DNA of 64,000 nt from Hydractinia symbiolongicarpus (GCF_029227915.1 NC_079884.1:7440001-7504000), one strand, 5' to 3'; positions 35,016-45,918 are shown, counted from the first letter of the stretch. A program made the numbers and translations. The notes: a model not told the origin generated them from the letters alone.

Positions 35016-36928
35016 TTTAAGACCCTAAACGTTTCAATCGCGCGACTTTTAACCATGGATGATAGGCTGTATTTTTGTTAGCAGAAATTGTAGAATTGGG
35101 TCGCATTGTGGATGTTTCATAGTTGTGCATTTTTAATAGCGAGATAGTTTATGCAGCGCCTGCATCTTGTTGCTTTTGTGTGACATGTCCAAGATTAGAT
35201 GCTGTACATCTTATTTGTTGTTGTTAATGTTATAATCTAAAATATAATTCAAGCCATGGTACATAACTTCATTAATTTTACTTCTACAAATTTGGATGAT
35301 TTGGACAGTTTTTTACCAATATGGTGGTTAGAATTGACATAAATTTCCTAAAGAGGGCGTAACGCCTTTAAAACGTAGCTATGCTCTTGGTGGTGACTGT
35401 CTCCGTGCAATTTGACACCGATTTACTTAAAATCTAATTATGCCCCTAATAATGAGTCAAGAAGCCTCGCTTGATTAGTAGTGTGTGTTGTGAAGTTTAA
35501 ATTTTCTTTGGTGGATACAGGAAACACTAGATCGATAGCAACTTTTCTACCTTACTTCAGTGAAAACAAAATTCATTTTCGTGCAGCAACGACGTATGTT
35601 TTTTTGGTTCAAAGAAATCCTGACATTAAAATACAAAAATATCAAATAAAAAAGAGAATAAATAAACAAAAATGGTTTTGATCGATCGATGCGTTACGGT
35701 TAAGTTTTTTTTTAATTTCAGCAGTAAGACTTGTGACAAATATTTTGTACCAGATCCAAAGATGTATTTCATGTTGACTAAAAATGTCCTAAAGCTTGGG
35801 AAGCAAAAAAACCAAAATAATTTTTATTAAAAGGTATTTATTCTCTGTGGCTTCTTTTCTTATTCTAGACGGGGTAAAACATTAACATAAGCTGTAATTG
35901 ATAGCCATAATCCACAGGGTAGATTATTGGTTTCGGACATCACCGTAACAAGCCTTATTGCTTTTAAATTGACTCATTAGTTAACTAACACAAGAGAGGC
36001 TAAAGCTGTAAAGATCTTGTTTTAAAAAGATCTAATCGATTACTGCATAGAGGTTACCTTTACCTGAAATGTATGTAAGTTTGAAATCTGACTGATAAGA
36101 AACAATAGGAAAATCAGACTGATATTTAATCTCACAGCTGCGTGATTCCAGAATTGATATAGACTCATCATCACACAGTGTTTTCTACTAAGATTTGTAT
36201 ATTTCATATTCGCAATCATTTTTCATCAAGTCTAAATTTTTACCTACTAAAAAGTTATATACAAGTAGGACGCGTCATTAGGCATAAGATTAATAGACGT
36301 AATTTAAATACCAATTGACATGTACATTATCATTTAGTAGAACTTTACTAAAATGAAGACTGTTTATCAATTTGTATTTAATTAGCAATGCAGTAATTAA
36401 ATTAATAATAGAAGAAGTATGGTATATAAAAGTTTTAAAGTGTCTTTATTATTGCAATATTTGAAAATGTTTTATTGTTAACATATTTAAACATTTAGAG
36501 ATCTGTTGGCCTGCCACAATTGCCTATGATAGTGATTAACCATTTATTTTCTGAAAACACAGTAATATTACTGCCTTTGATCCCACGTTTTAAAACACAA
36601 GTGTCTCCTACATAAGTCAACGCACCGCATTTGTCTCCATAGTACTAGAATTGCTTTGTTAAACCACAGACCAACGTAGGTGGCTTTCAATTGTCCACAT
36701 AAAAGCTGCCAGTACCAAAGTTACACTAATTAAATGCATGGCATAAAAATTACCTCAACTTCATAATAAAGAATTATCTGATGCAATAACCTTGCTGGTA
36801 GCCTGTTCGAAAAGCATGGTAATATTGGGACAGACGAAACAACGTGCTTATGGCAATTACAGAACTAATGAATCAAATATATCACTGGATTATATAACGA
36901 AGGATTTTTCATCAGATTGAAAGAGAAG

Positions 36929-36936
36929 TATAAAAG
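36929..36936 (+). promoter_or_regulatory. TATA box of gene 7
   Basis: TATAAAAG, 87 bases before the start codon, almost the same distance as in gene 6. Confidence 0.65.
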
Positions 36937-37015
36937 TGATGATATTCCTATTGCCTTATACACACAACATTAATTTGATTTTGTTGCGTTGGATAAAGTT
37001 GATTCAGAAGTAAAG

Positions 37016-38018
37016 ATGCAGATTATTTTGGTTACAATCACGCTTATCGCAGGTAAAGCTTTCATAATTTATTTCTAATGTGAATGCTTGATTATTAATA
37101 TTTACATTTATCCATCTTCTTTGCGAATCAGTAAGCAATTAAATGAGTCTTGGAGAATGCTAACAATTCTTAGAATGATTTTAACCTTGTATCATTTTCG
37201 GGTGGTTTAAAAACTGCGTATAAAGCTATCAAATCAACTACCAAATACTGAATTAAAAATTCCCAAAACAAAACAAAATTAATGCATTAAACATATGATT
37301 TTGTTACAGGAGCATACGCTCTTCAATATCCACATATTACTGGCCCAACACCACCTCCAGTTACTTGTAAGTAACAATTGAAAACTTTGAAATTGAACTG
37401 TAGCTTTTCTAAATTACAGCAGTGTCAACCATAAAACAATACATTTTAGGTCCTAAATCGCTTTGCGCTGGCAAACCCGATGGCAACTACCCTTATTTAA
37501 ACGGATATGGCAACGGCTACGGCAATAAAAAAGATAACTATTTTGTTCAATGCCTCGATGGAATTGCTTACTGCCAAGCTTGCTGGCCATTAACCATGAA
37601 GTTCAGTCAACGATGCAACCAATGTGTATATAATTTAAATGGTAATAATATTTCTTTAATAGCGGTTTTATTCAGATGGGCATGTTTGCGTCATTATCTT
37701 AGCAAATTGGTCTTTTTCTGCAATGATATAATTGCCTTTTTGATAGATCCATGCCACACTACAAAACCATGGGTACCAGAGACACGTTACAAATGTCCCG
37801 ATGTTTGCCCAGGAAAAGGACCACATTACACTGGAAATGTAGCAGATCACCATGAGGCTCGTCATTACGTTGGATGCTGGAAAGGAGTTACCGTTGGATG
37901 TGTCAACTGTCCAGCTCCCTTAACTTTCAATGAAGTTGAGAATGCTTGTCTCTGGGAAGGAAAATTCCTGACACAACCTTTGCCAAAAGGAAAAGGATAT
38001 GCTCCCAAGAAATATTAA
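37016..38018 (+). CDS. Secreted two-domain chitin-binding-like protein, paralogue 7
   Basis: Exons 37016-37052, 37310-37366, 37450-37641, 37747-38018; GT-AG, phase 1; 185 residues. Signal peptide MQIILVTITLIAGAYA, then LQYPHITGPTPPPVTC, then domain 1 with a five-residue insertion (YLNGYGNGYGNKKDNYF), then domain 2, ending LPKGKGYAPKKY. It is closest to gene 6. Intron 3 is 105 nt, a multiple of three, and contains no in-frame stop, so the frame stays open from 37422 to 38018. Retention would insert 35 mostly hydrophobic residues between the domains. The family alignment favours splicing. Confidence 0.87.
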
Positions 38019-38097
38019 ATCTAAATTTAATTAAGTTATTAGTAGGTGCTTGTCAGTTACATGTAAAATTATACAGTAAATTTACGGTGTGGTTTCA

Positions 38098-38103
38098 AAT
38101 AAA
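38098..38103 (+). promoter_or_regulatory. AATAAA polyadenylation signal of gene 7
   Basis: Canonical hexamer 80 bases after the stop codon. Confidence 0.6.
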
Positions 38104-40145
38104 GTGTGACTAGTTTAAAAATTATATTTTTACTTTCTTTTTGCTGATTGTTGGGTCGGTAAAAATTCCAGAGTTTGGAAAAAGATTTGCGGTGGGCTAT
38201 ATTACTTGAAATTAGTTCTAATAAACGTAAAACAAAAAAATTTCTATGTATGCCTGTTACTTTTTCAAGTTGGATTATTTTGTATAATTTAATAATCTAT
38301 AAACTGTTTTGTTAGATAGTTTGGCGCCAATAACCCAACTAAGATAGCATTTCGCTTGTAAATTTAAGGCCAATTAACGTGAATACTAGTAGAAATAACA
38401 GACGTAGAAACCCGCATGGCCATCTAACGACACCAAGGACCAAGTTTGGGAAAATTTACAAAAGCTGTACCAATCCATAAGTTTCTTAATAGTTTGCCTA
38501 AAACAAATGTTGCTATACAATTTCTTGATTATCATTTAAAAAGTTTTTTTAAAAATATTTTTTGACATTTTGCAGCGCATTGCTGGCGTCATCAACTTTA
38601 TAGTTGTAATTTACAATGGATCAATTAACTAGTCTTACATAAGAACACGCTAATAAGTATGTAATATGTCTGTAACGCGTACAGTAGATATTCTCTTTGT
38701 CCCTTGAAGTAGTCAAATTTGTTAACTTTACTGAAGTTACGTCACAACGTGAATACAAGACTGATGTGAGTAGCATCTCTTTAATAATAGGCGTATTCCG
38801 TCTGTCTGTCTCTGCGCGTACCCCTGCTGAGTTAGAAAATGATGTTACGGAAACACGAATGTCAAATGCGATATATTTTTATCCACTTTGTTGCGATGGG
38901 TAACTATAATGGACGGGCGAACCCGTGGATTTTTCCACGAGCAACGACTAGTCTCTATAATAATAGCCGTCGTCTGTCTGTCTCTGCGCAACATGGCGGA
39001 GCAAGTAGCGAGACCCGCCGAAAATCCCCGCGGCCCTGCAGCTTTATTTCGAATCCCCGGCAGACCCCGTTTTTTTACCGGCCTTGCTTTGCCGCTCATT
39101 GTAATAAACCAATCACGAGGCTCCATTTTCACTAATGACCAATCCAAGTGCTTCGCGGCCTCAACATGCCGACGGGAGGAAACATGCTACCCCTACGAAG
39201 GCCATTTTGGTTTGGAAGTGATGGTGTGAAGTTTGTAGGTTTCCTTTCAATCCTCCTTATTTCTTCTGAGTACTTTTTATCCTATAGGATTATTTAGTTT
39301 GTTTTCACATGTTAAGGTGAATATTTCATCACGTTTTCTAGCTACGTATAAATCTTAAACAAACCAATTTTAAGTTTTTGGCTAGCTATAAAACGTACAT
39401 TTTGAGGCAGCTAGCTATAGCTATCTTATAGCTATCTATTTATTCCTATTCTTTTAAAGTTTTTATTCAGTTTGGTATATTGTTCTTTATTTTTATGTTG
39501 AAGTTGGGTCTACCTATCTAGCTCCTTTTAGCTCTACCTCTGGCTAAAAAGTGAAAGTAGCTAAATGCAGTTATAGGCAGCTACCAATTTTATTACTGCT
39601 ATGAAAGCTTATGCTGAAAAATAAAATTGCTGAGTATATATTTTTTTCACTGAACTTGATAACGACAGGCGGTTTCCTGATTTTTTTTAAACTGAAGTCG
39701 CAATAAAGTTTTTTTTAAAATGGTGTTATGCCTATACTCATGTGCGACAGAGTCTAGATGTACTAAGCGCTCAGTCCAGTGTTAACGACGAGCTGCTTCT
39801 TGTGTTTCTGCTAAACCGAAGAAAAAAAGGTATTGTAATTACAGAAATGTGCGACATTGTTTAACTGTACTAAGTGCACAGCTTTTTGTAAACAATAAGT
39901 TTGGCCGGGCATTTTTACTATGACCGGGTAAAATAAGCTAATTGTGCAAGAAAGTTTTTTTTGAAAAATATATTTTAACTGAAACCCCATAATGCTCTGT
40001 ACGCGTCATCAGATATACGACATACTGCATATCTGTACTAGAATGGTCCACCTGAATGTGTGGAACAGTTTGCGGTTCTTATTAATTGTTCAACAAGCAT
40101 TTCAATGATGGGTAATACTTTAACATCTGGGTTACCCCGTGTACG
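38104..40145. other. Intergenic, no gene recognised
   Basis: Contains the dispersed repeat at 38786-38985, followed by a GC-rich patch at about 38985-39190 (CCGCGGCCCTGCAG and similar) that is unlike its surroundings. Open frames on both strands over that patch are short and have no motif that I recognise. Confidence 0.45.
38786..38985. repeat. Dispersed repeat, related to 26282-26400
   Basis: Shares GTTACGGAAACACGAA, ATGCGATATAT, GGACGGGCGAACCC, TGGATTTT and TATAATAATAGCCGT with the copy at 26.3 kb. The head CCGTCTGTCTGTCTCTGCGC recurs at about 38968, as if a second unit began at the end of the first. Confidence 0.65.
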
Positions 40146-40210
40146 AAGCCGTGTGCCACGGCTTGTTTTCAAAATTACCGAAGCCATCGCGACGCATGCA
40201 GGCTTCGGTA
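40146..40210. repeat. Two adjacent perfect hairpins
   Basis: AAGCCGTG-TGC-CACGGCTT at 40146-40164 is followed by TACCGAAGCC (40076 bases into the next arm at 40176-40185) inverted exactly at 40201-40210 with a 15-base loop. Both stems carry AAGCC/GGCTT. Confidence 0.75.
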
Positions 40211-40320
40211 AAAATAACTTCAAATCATGTAGAATTAATAAATACTACATCACGAGCACTTTCGAATCAGAACTGATTCTATACATAGTCTAACATATAT
40301 TGTAAAGACTGATCTCATCT

Positions 40321-40681
40321 AGGCGAATTTTGGTCGCACGGGTTCTAGCGATCCGAGCGGACAACCGATTATTAACTCTTTATATGCCATAGCGAAGTAA
40401 GCTGAGCGATGAAGTTTAACGTGAAAACATGGATTTTATTTTTATTTGTCTGCGAAAAAATATATTAGCACATTTTTTTAGGATAATGTTTATATTTTGA
40501 ATATTATTGGCTCTGAAAGATTTGTGACATCAAAAATCGCTAACGATCGTTGAGAAAGTTCAAACTGTTTTATCTCCTTTGGCGATCTCAGCGAACAGCC
40601 CATGTTACGCAATTTTACGTAAACAACCTAATGCGCATGCTCACATCCCAATCGCTAGAGCCTGAGCGACTAAAATTCGCT
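40321..40681. mobile_element. MITE, about 360 bp, flanked by TA
   Basis: Left end AGGCGAATTTTGGTCGC, then GGTTCTAGCGAT; right end, inverted, AAGCGAATTTTAGTCGC, then GGCTCTAGCGAT. About 27 of 32 positions pair. The dinucleotide TA adjoins both ends, which fits a Tc1/mariner-type target duplication. No coding capacity. Confidence 0.7.
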
Positions 40682-42135
40682 TAATAAAGATCATCCTTAA
40701 CACGTTGTGTTTTAACACAGCTTTGTCATAAAACAGTGCAAAATTCAAAAGAACGATTTTTCTGCATGCTTTTATCAGCATCAGAGTGTATTTGTAATTC
40801 TAATGATGGGGCTGGGTAAAAATTATTACGAACACAGTTTAATTGGATTTACATATAAGCCAAAAATTATGAGCGGATGAACATGTGTGGTTTTTTTTGT
40901 TTATATGATTGACTTAAAGACTATTTGCTTTACTTGCATCTGTTCACATTTTTCTAACAATCGCCGGACTATCGGGTACAAGGATAACCCATTTGTATTT
41001 TTGAAAAAATACTCCTTCGACCCTTTTACGAACTTTCAATACGACTCATACTCGAAGAATGTTATAAAAATCGCGCTACTGCATACCCGCTTTTCTTTTC
41101 AAAATAACTTTTAATTAATACTTTCTAGGCGTGAATTGGTCCACAAGAAACTGTTGTCAATCAGTTCCGTGCAAAGTACAAATATAGAATGCTTTTAAAA
41201 ATATATGTTTTCATCCTGAATAATTAAACAATTTTTGGGTGTGTATAATCTCTAGCCATAAATTTTCACGACCAAGTTAAAACAAACATGTTACAGAAAA
41301 CTCTATTTTGTCACACAATTCTTGTCGTTTTAATGTTATTTTTATTTTACGTAGAATCTGTTGTTTGATATTTCCACTACCATCAATGCATATAACGTCA
41401 TTGAACTTTAGGTGATGAAATAAATTCTTCTCCATTTAAACAACTTAAAATAAAAACAAGTAAAATATTATGTATTACACGAAATGTCATTGCACAACCA
41501 AAACCTTTCTAATGTACATCTTGTACTTACGACATATATTATTTATACGTCTCTTTAAACAGAAGTTAATCAGCTAACTTAAGCTGTGTTTACACTATTC
41601 AGCTAACTTAAGCTGGGTTTACACTATTCAGCTAACTTAACCTGTGTTTACACTATTCAGCTAGTTAAACAAGTTTGAAGTTATTCAACAAACTGGAACG
41701 TGTAAATACGAAATTGTAAGCAAATTTTTCCAGTTGATACCTGCTTTCAACCAATTGAAGAGAAGTCTTATTGCTGTCAGGTAGATGGATTGAAATAAGA
41801 AGTGATTTTTCAGAAAAGAGCAACGTCCTTTCGACACACTTATTTTTGAAAAAATTGTTCTAAAATACATATAAATTTGCTACTGGGTGTTGTATTTTAT
41901 TTAAGAAGAAATTTCCAGGAAAAACAAATTGCACTGAAAATGCATCCTCGACTTCCAGCTTTGATAATTACCCTCAGCAAAATCTTTTCCACAAAAAGCG
42001 CATGGTTAGATTAATTGCTCTTATTTAGATTCCTACCACTGTCCTCCATTTTTTGAAAAAAACACTCATTCAAATGTGACAGTTTTTGTCTCGAATTTAA
42101 TAAAAAAAATTAGTTTTTCTTTTGTTGATCTACCC
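40682..42135. other. Intergenic, no gene recognised
   Basis: The open frames at 40887-41114 and 41685-41870 show no known motif. A short tandem repeat at 41571-41665 is listed separately. Confidence 0.5.
41571..41665. repeat. Tandem repeat, 29 bp, 3.3 copies
   Basis: Units start CAGCTAACTTAAGCTGTGTT and end TACACTATT, at 41571, 41600, 41629 and a partial at 41658. Each contains the palindrome AGCTAACTTAAGCT in near form. Confidence 0.9.
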
Positions 42136-42406
42136 TAATGCTTCGAATAAACGCCCCCCTCCTATTAAACGCCCCCCTCGAATAGACGCCCCTCCTTTTC
42201 AGTCATTTTTTAAAATAAACGCGCCCTCTAATAGACGCCCCTCAAATAGACACCCCGTTTATCCGAAGCGATAGTAAAACTGCAAAAAAGACGAAGTGTG
42301 AAAAAGTTAATAAACGTCCCCTCTTTTAAACGACCACCTCGAATAGACGCCCCCCAAAAATATCAAAAAATTTAATAAACGCCCTGGGCGTTTATTCGAA
42401 GCATTA
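42136..42406. mobile_element. MITE with internal ACGCCCC repeats, 271 bp
   Basis: Perfect 21-bp terminal inverted repeats: TAATGCTTCGAATAAACGCC plus C at 42136-42156, inverse at 42386-42406. The interior is mostly repeats of AATAAACGCCCC or AATAGACGCCCC on one strand. No coding capacity. The same motif appears at 31.1 and 62.9 kb. Confidence 0.8.
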
Positions 42407-43521
42407 CGGTATTTACCATCATATTTAGCTATTAACTCATTTTCAGCATTAAAAAAAGTAAAGCCGTGTAGCCACCGGTATCAGCGACGCAATTGCGTTT
42501 TTTGTGACATGTTTCGTCAATATGAAGGAGAGTTACCAAAAAAATTCCAAGTCGTTATAAAAAGAGATTTAAAAACATTCTAAAGTTTTGTACGCTTTTC
42601 CCCTACTTCTTTCTCTCCGTTCTAGCCAACGTTATATTTTTGACAGAGTCATGTGTTTCTTCTAATAGTAATTTTCAAGCTTCTACGATTATCAGCACGT
42701 GTTACATCACCTGAAGTTTTTTAACACATTTAACACATCTAAATACTATAATAAGAAAAGCGCGGGAAAAAAACAAAAATTGAAAGTCTTAGGAAGAGAC
42801 AAAAGAAGGAATTAACAGAAAAGTTAATTAAAATAAAACTATGGACATTTTTTAAAAATGTGTTATTTTAACTTTATTCGCATTTTCTTGATATTTTCTT
42901 AATTTTTGCCAAAAGCTTTTAAACGACACTTATGTTTGTAGGTATTTTTTAAATCTTTACAACATCTTAGCGCGCTTTTATATAATTGACACGCTTTAGT
43001 GTTTGTCTTAAGAGGAACCATTCTTGTTCCTAAAGCTCTTTGAGATTAAAACCTCGGGTTTATCTCAAAGAGCTCTGTGGTCGAGAATACAGGGGAACCT
43101 CAATCGCCGCGCATTGTTATGCCATACATCGTTAGCATGAAGTATTAATATTGAGAAACCGAAATACGACCGTACGTCTAACAATATTTTTTTAAACTTC
43201 TTTGTCAGGTAAATAAATCTAATATTCTAATATTCAAGAAGTACAGATGTTTCATTAGTTATATATGTTCGTTTCTAAGGATGAAATTACGTCGTTAAGT
43301 ATAACGTGCAAACAAATTTTAATAACTTGAATGGCACTGGTTCATCCAGTCTTAGCTAAACTGAGTAACATACGCAGGCCCTTAAAAAAACATTTTTTGT
43401 AAGCATAATTCTTTTGTGGTAGCTCTTTTTTTTAAAAAAATATATGTAGCAATTACAAAGATATAATTTGTCCATCAAAAGTCTTTGGCAAATATATGTC
43501 TTTCTATGATTCCGTGACTTG
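42407..43521. other. Intergenic with one strong hairpin
   Basis: No gene recognised. The hairpin at 43034-43074 is listed separately. Confidence 0.5.
43034..43074. repeat. Long hairpin, near-complete 41-nt stem-loop
   Basis: AGCTCTTTGAGAT (43034-43046) pairs exactly with ATCTCAAAGAGCT (43062-43074). The inner part TAAAACC/GGTTTA pairs as well with one bulge, leaving a very small TCG loop. Such a structure on either strand would be very stable. No gene flanks it closely. Confidence 0.8.
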
Positions 43522-43960
43522 TCAAACTATTAAATAGCTTTTGACGTACTTAGAAATGTTTCCATAATATTTGTCAAACGCCTTCCGTTTTGTAGTTTCG
43601 TATTCAAGTTTCTTCGAAATATTCAAGAAGAAGTCCATGTTATCTAGAAATCGATGTCGTTTCTGATCATTTCGAGGACATTTTGAAATTTCTTTTTCAG
43701 CAAAATCCAACCGCTTGTTGTATCTTCCATCATGTCATTGATGTCATATACCTTGACATGAACTAAACGTGGCGCCCAATGAACCTTTTTGTGTGTCTGT
43801 TTCATGAGCACACGACCACAAGCAATTTCATTGTATAACCTTTTCGTCATCTTCGATAACCGCAAAATTTTGATTGTGTTTTCTATCAGTATTCGCTTTT
43901 CAACCTGCTTCTGCGAACAGCGATATTCTCTTCTCCTTTTAAAGCAATGTCCTACTTCTT
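43522..43960 (-). pseudogene. Unrecognised gene fragment with a frameshift
   Basis: Two overlapping minus-strand frames (43865-43644 and 43710-43522) read as one charged protein if a shift occurs near 43715: ...YNEIACGRVLMKQTHKKVHW... then DFAEKEISKCPRNDQKRHRF... ending VKSYLIV. The first frame is also open upstream to about 43960. The amino-acid composition is protein-like, but I do not recognise the family. It may be a decayed transposon gene or contain a sequencing error. Confidence 0.35.
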
Positions 43961-44939
43961 ATTTGTTCCAAATCTTGTAAAGACCTCTTTAGGTTTCTCC
44001 GTTGCTTTTGAAATATGACTGTAAAAGCATTTTAATCCACCATATATATAAATTTTTTGATTTATAAATTATTGATGATAATAAAAGTTATGTAACCTAA
44101 CCTGATCCAACAATATGAGGTAACAAAAAAAAAAATCATCTTTTTTATGTTCGAAGTTTTAAAATCAAAGTATAATTTCTATTATTGACAAACGTCAAGC
44201 AAATTTCCGTAGTTTGCAGACCATTTTTCAGGTACTTGGGTGTTTTTTGAACATCTTTAACATATACAAAAAGAATTTAGATTGCTTTTTAGATTGCTTG
44301 AAAGTTGTAAAATCTGATATAAGTGGATATAATAAGAATTTCTCTGAATTCCTGTGGCGTCATTATCAAAGCGATTATTTTAAAGATATATAATATTGGA
44401 TCTGCTGGGTTGATCCTTTTATTTTACTCCATGTTACAGAAGTATTTAATTCGTAATCTTCAATCAAAATATTGAGAACCAATATATTTGTAAAAAAAAT
44501 TGGAAATATTTCACAAGAATTTTTAAGCTAATAACTCTTCTGTCGTTACATGTTTTAATAAAGATCGCAAATTATTCGTTCAATCTCGTTACTTAAGTTT
44601 TTAACAATCCTCATTCGGTGCTCACGTGTGGATTAGCCTATAAGCATGATAAATTATTATGTGACTATTTACTGGTCACGTGTTGATTGATGTAATAAAC
44701 CAAATCTTTAAATACGTTCTCGTGATTAAAAAGCTTATTTCAACATTTCACAATCAGAAAGTTCAATATTATTGCAAAGACATCAAATTTATTGAACTTT
44801 TTCTGACATAGGTACACGTTTCTTTATAAGCAATATTTTTTAAGTCAAGTTTATAAATTTAATTTTTTTTTTCGGCGCTAGCTAATAGAAGTCAACAAGC
44901 GAAATTATATGTGCGGAATTTAAGTAAGTAGCAGGAAGC
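43961..44939. other. Intergenic, no gene recognised
   Basis: AT-rich, no open frame or repeat that I can support. Confidence 0.5.
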
Positions 44940-45150
44940 TTACCATTCTACCGCTGGCTCTTTCTCCACTCCGACTGTAGCAATGTTGCATTATCGCCAG
45001 ATAGCATTGCTCTAACTTGCTTGCCTGTCACACAAGCCAGTTAACGGTTAATAGATGACACCAAACAGGCTGACAACACTACATATAAAGTAGTCAGAGT
45101 GGGAACTTGAAGTTGAAACCCTATGTTTGCAAGCCAAATGCGTCCGTCTT
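44940..45150 (-). mobile_element. tRNA-derived SINE copy, longer body
   Basis: On the minus strand: B-box-like AGTTCCCACTC, then TGTAGTGTTGTCAGCCTGTT, TGGTGTCATCTATT, then GTGTGACAGGCAAGCAAGTT, AGAGCAATGCTATCTGGCGA. The last segments match the copy at 19083-19251 (CAGGCAAACAAGTTAGAGCAAGGCTA). This is the longest of the three copies in the window. Confidence 0.7.
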
Positions 45151-45502
45151 AAAAATACGCGAATGTAATACGGCCTGGATGTCCATATTTGTACACCTTT
45201 GTAGGTAAATTTGTGTTCTTTTAAAAATTACTGAAATATATAATCTTAAATCTAACTATAAAGAGAAAAAGAGCCCTGGGGACAGGACTGAATTTCCCTA
45301 AGTTGACGAAATCAACTGTGCGATTATTTCCTGTCGAGTCCTGGGGCGAGATTGATAACGAACTGTATTTGGATTTTTTTGTAGTTGCCTTGCCTCTGTA
45401 AAAATTGTTGAATTTAAGATCTGTTGAACACTTTATCATTTGAATTTTTTAAAAATTGTGTTAAAGAACTTTAAATTACTTTAAAACTTTAAATTAACTT
45501 CC

Positions 45503-45790
45503 TTACATGTTGCTTCAGTTGGCGTGCGACCCAACTTGTTACATGTTGCTTCAGTTGGCGTGCGACCCAACTTGTTACATGTTGCTTCAGTTGGCGTGCG
45601 ACCCAACTTGTTACATGCTGCTTCAGTTGGCGTGCGACCCAACTTGTTACATGTTGCTTCAGTTGGCGTGCGACCCAACTTGTTACATGTTGCTTCAGTT
45701 GGCGAGCAACGCAACTTGTTACATGTTGCTTCAGTTGGCGTGCAACCCAACTTGTTACATGTTGCTTCAGTTGACGAGCAACGCAACTTG
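45503..45790. repeat. Minisatellite, 36 bp x 8
   Basis: Eight complete units of TTACATGTTGCTTCAGTTGG plus CGTGCGACCCAACTTG. Two units carry the variant GCGAGCAACGCAACTTG and one has CTGCTTC. The unit length is a multiple of three, so four frames stay open for about 100 codons; these are by-products and not genes. Each unit has an internal inverted repeat AGTTGG/CCAACT. Confidence 0.95.
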
Positions 45791-45918
45791 CAGCCACTTC
45801 TTAGCGTAATCATAGAGATAATAATATTTCTATGACGTAATTAAACTTATTTTTGCGAAAAAATTGTTTTATTACATAAAAGTTTAAATTTTTATACGAC
45901 CACCTTCTTAGGAACGAC

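Larger units (their letters stand above)
32799..36928. other. Intergenic between genes 6 and 7, repeats only
   Basis: No gene recognised; open frames such as 33304-33573 and 34118-34402 have no known motif. The stretch holds a poly-G run, a retroposed tRNA-like insertion at 34501-34665 and a direct repeat at 34766-35015, listed separately. Confidence 0.5.

Noticed and set aside
37668-37865. Minus-strand frame over gene 7 (and similar ones over gene 6)
   Set aside because: Antisense shadow of the conserved chitin-binding exon.
38839-39229. Overlapping frames of about 100 codons on both strands in the GC-rich patch
   Set aside because: Open frames on both strands are expected where stop codons are rare in GC-rich DNA; none has a known motif.
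45260-45360. GAGCCCTGGGGACAGGACTG, resembling the right end of the ZAD/RecQ element
   Set aside because: The match is short and also extends into what would be the target duplication, so it may be chance; no second end was found.
45503-45790. Regular repeats suggesting a CRISPR array
   Set aside because: The units are directly adjacent with no spacers, and the DNA is eukaryotic.
45481-45813. Open frames of about 100 codons on both strands
   Set aside because: They are by-products of a 36-bp tandem repeat whose unit length is a multiple of three; no start context, splice sites or homology.
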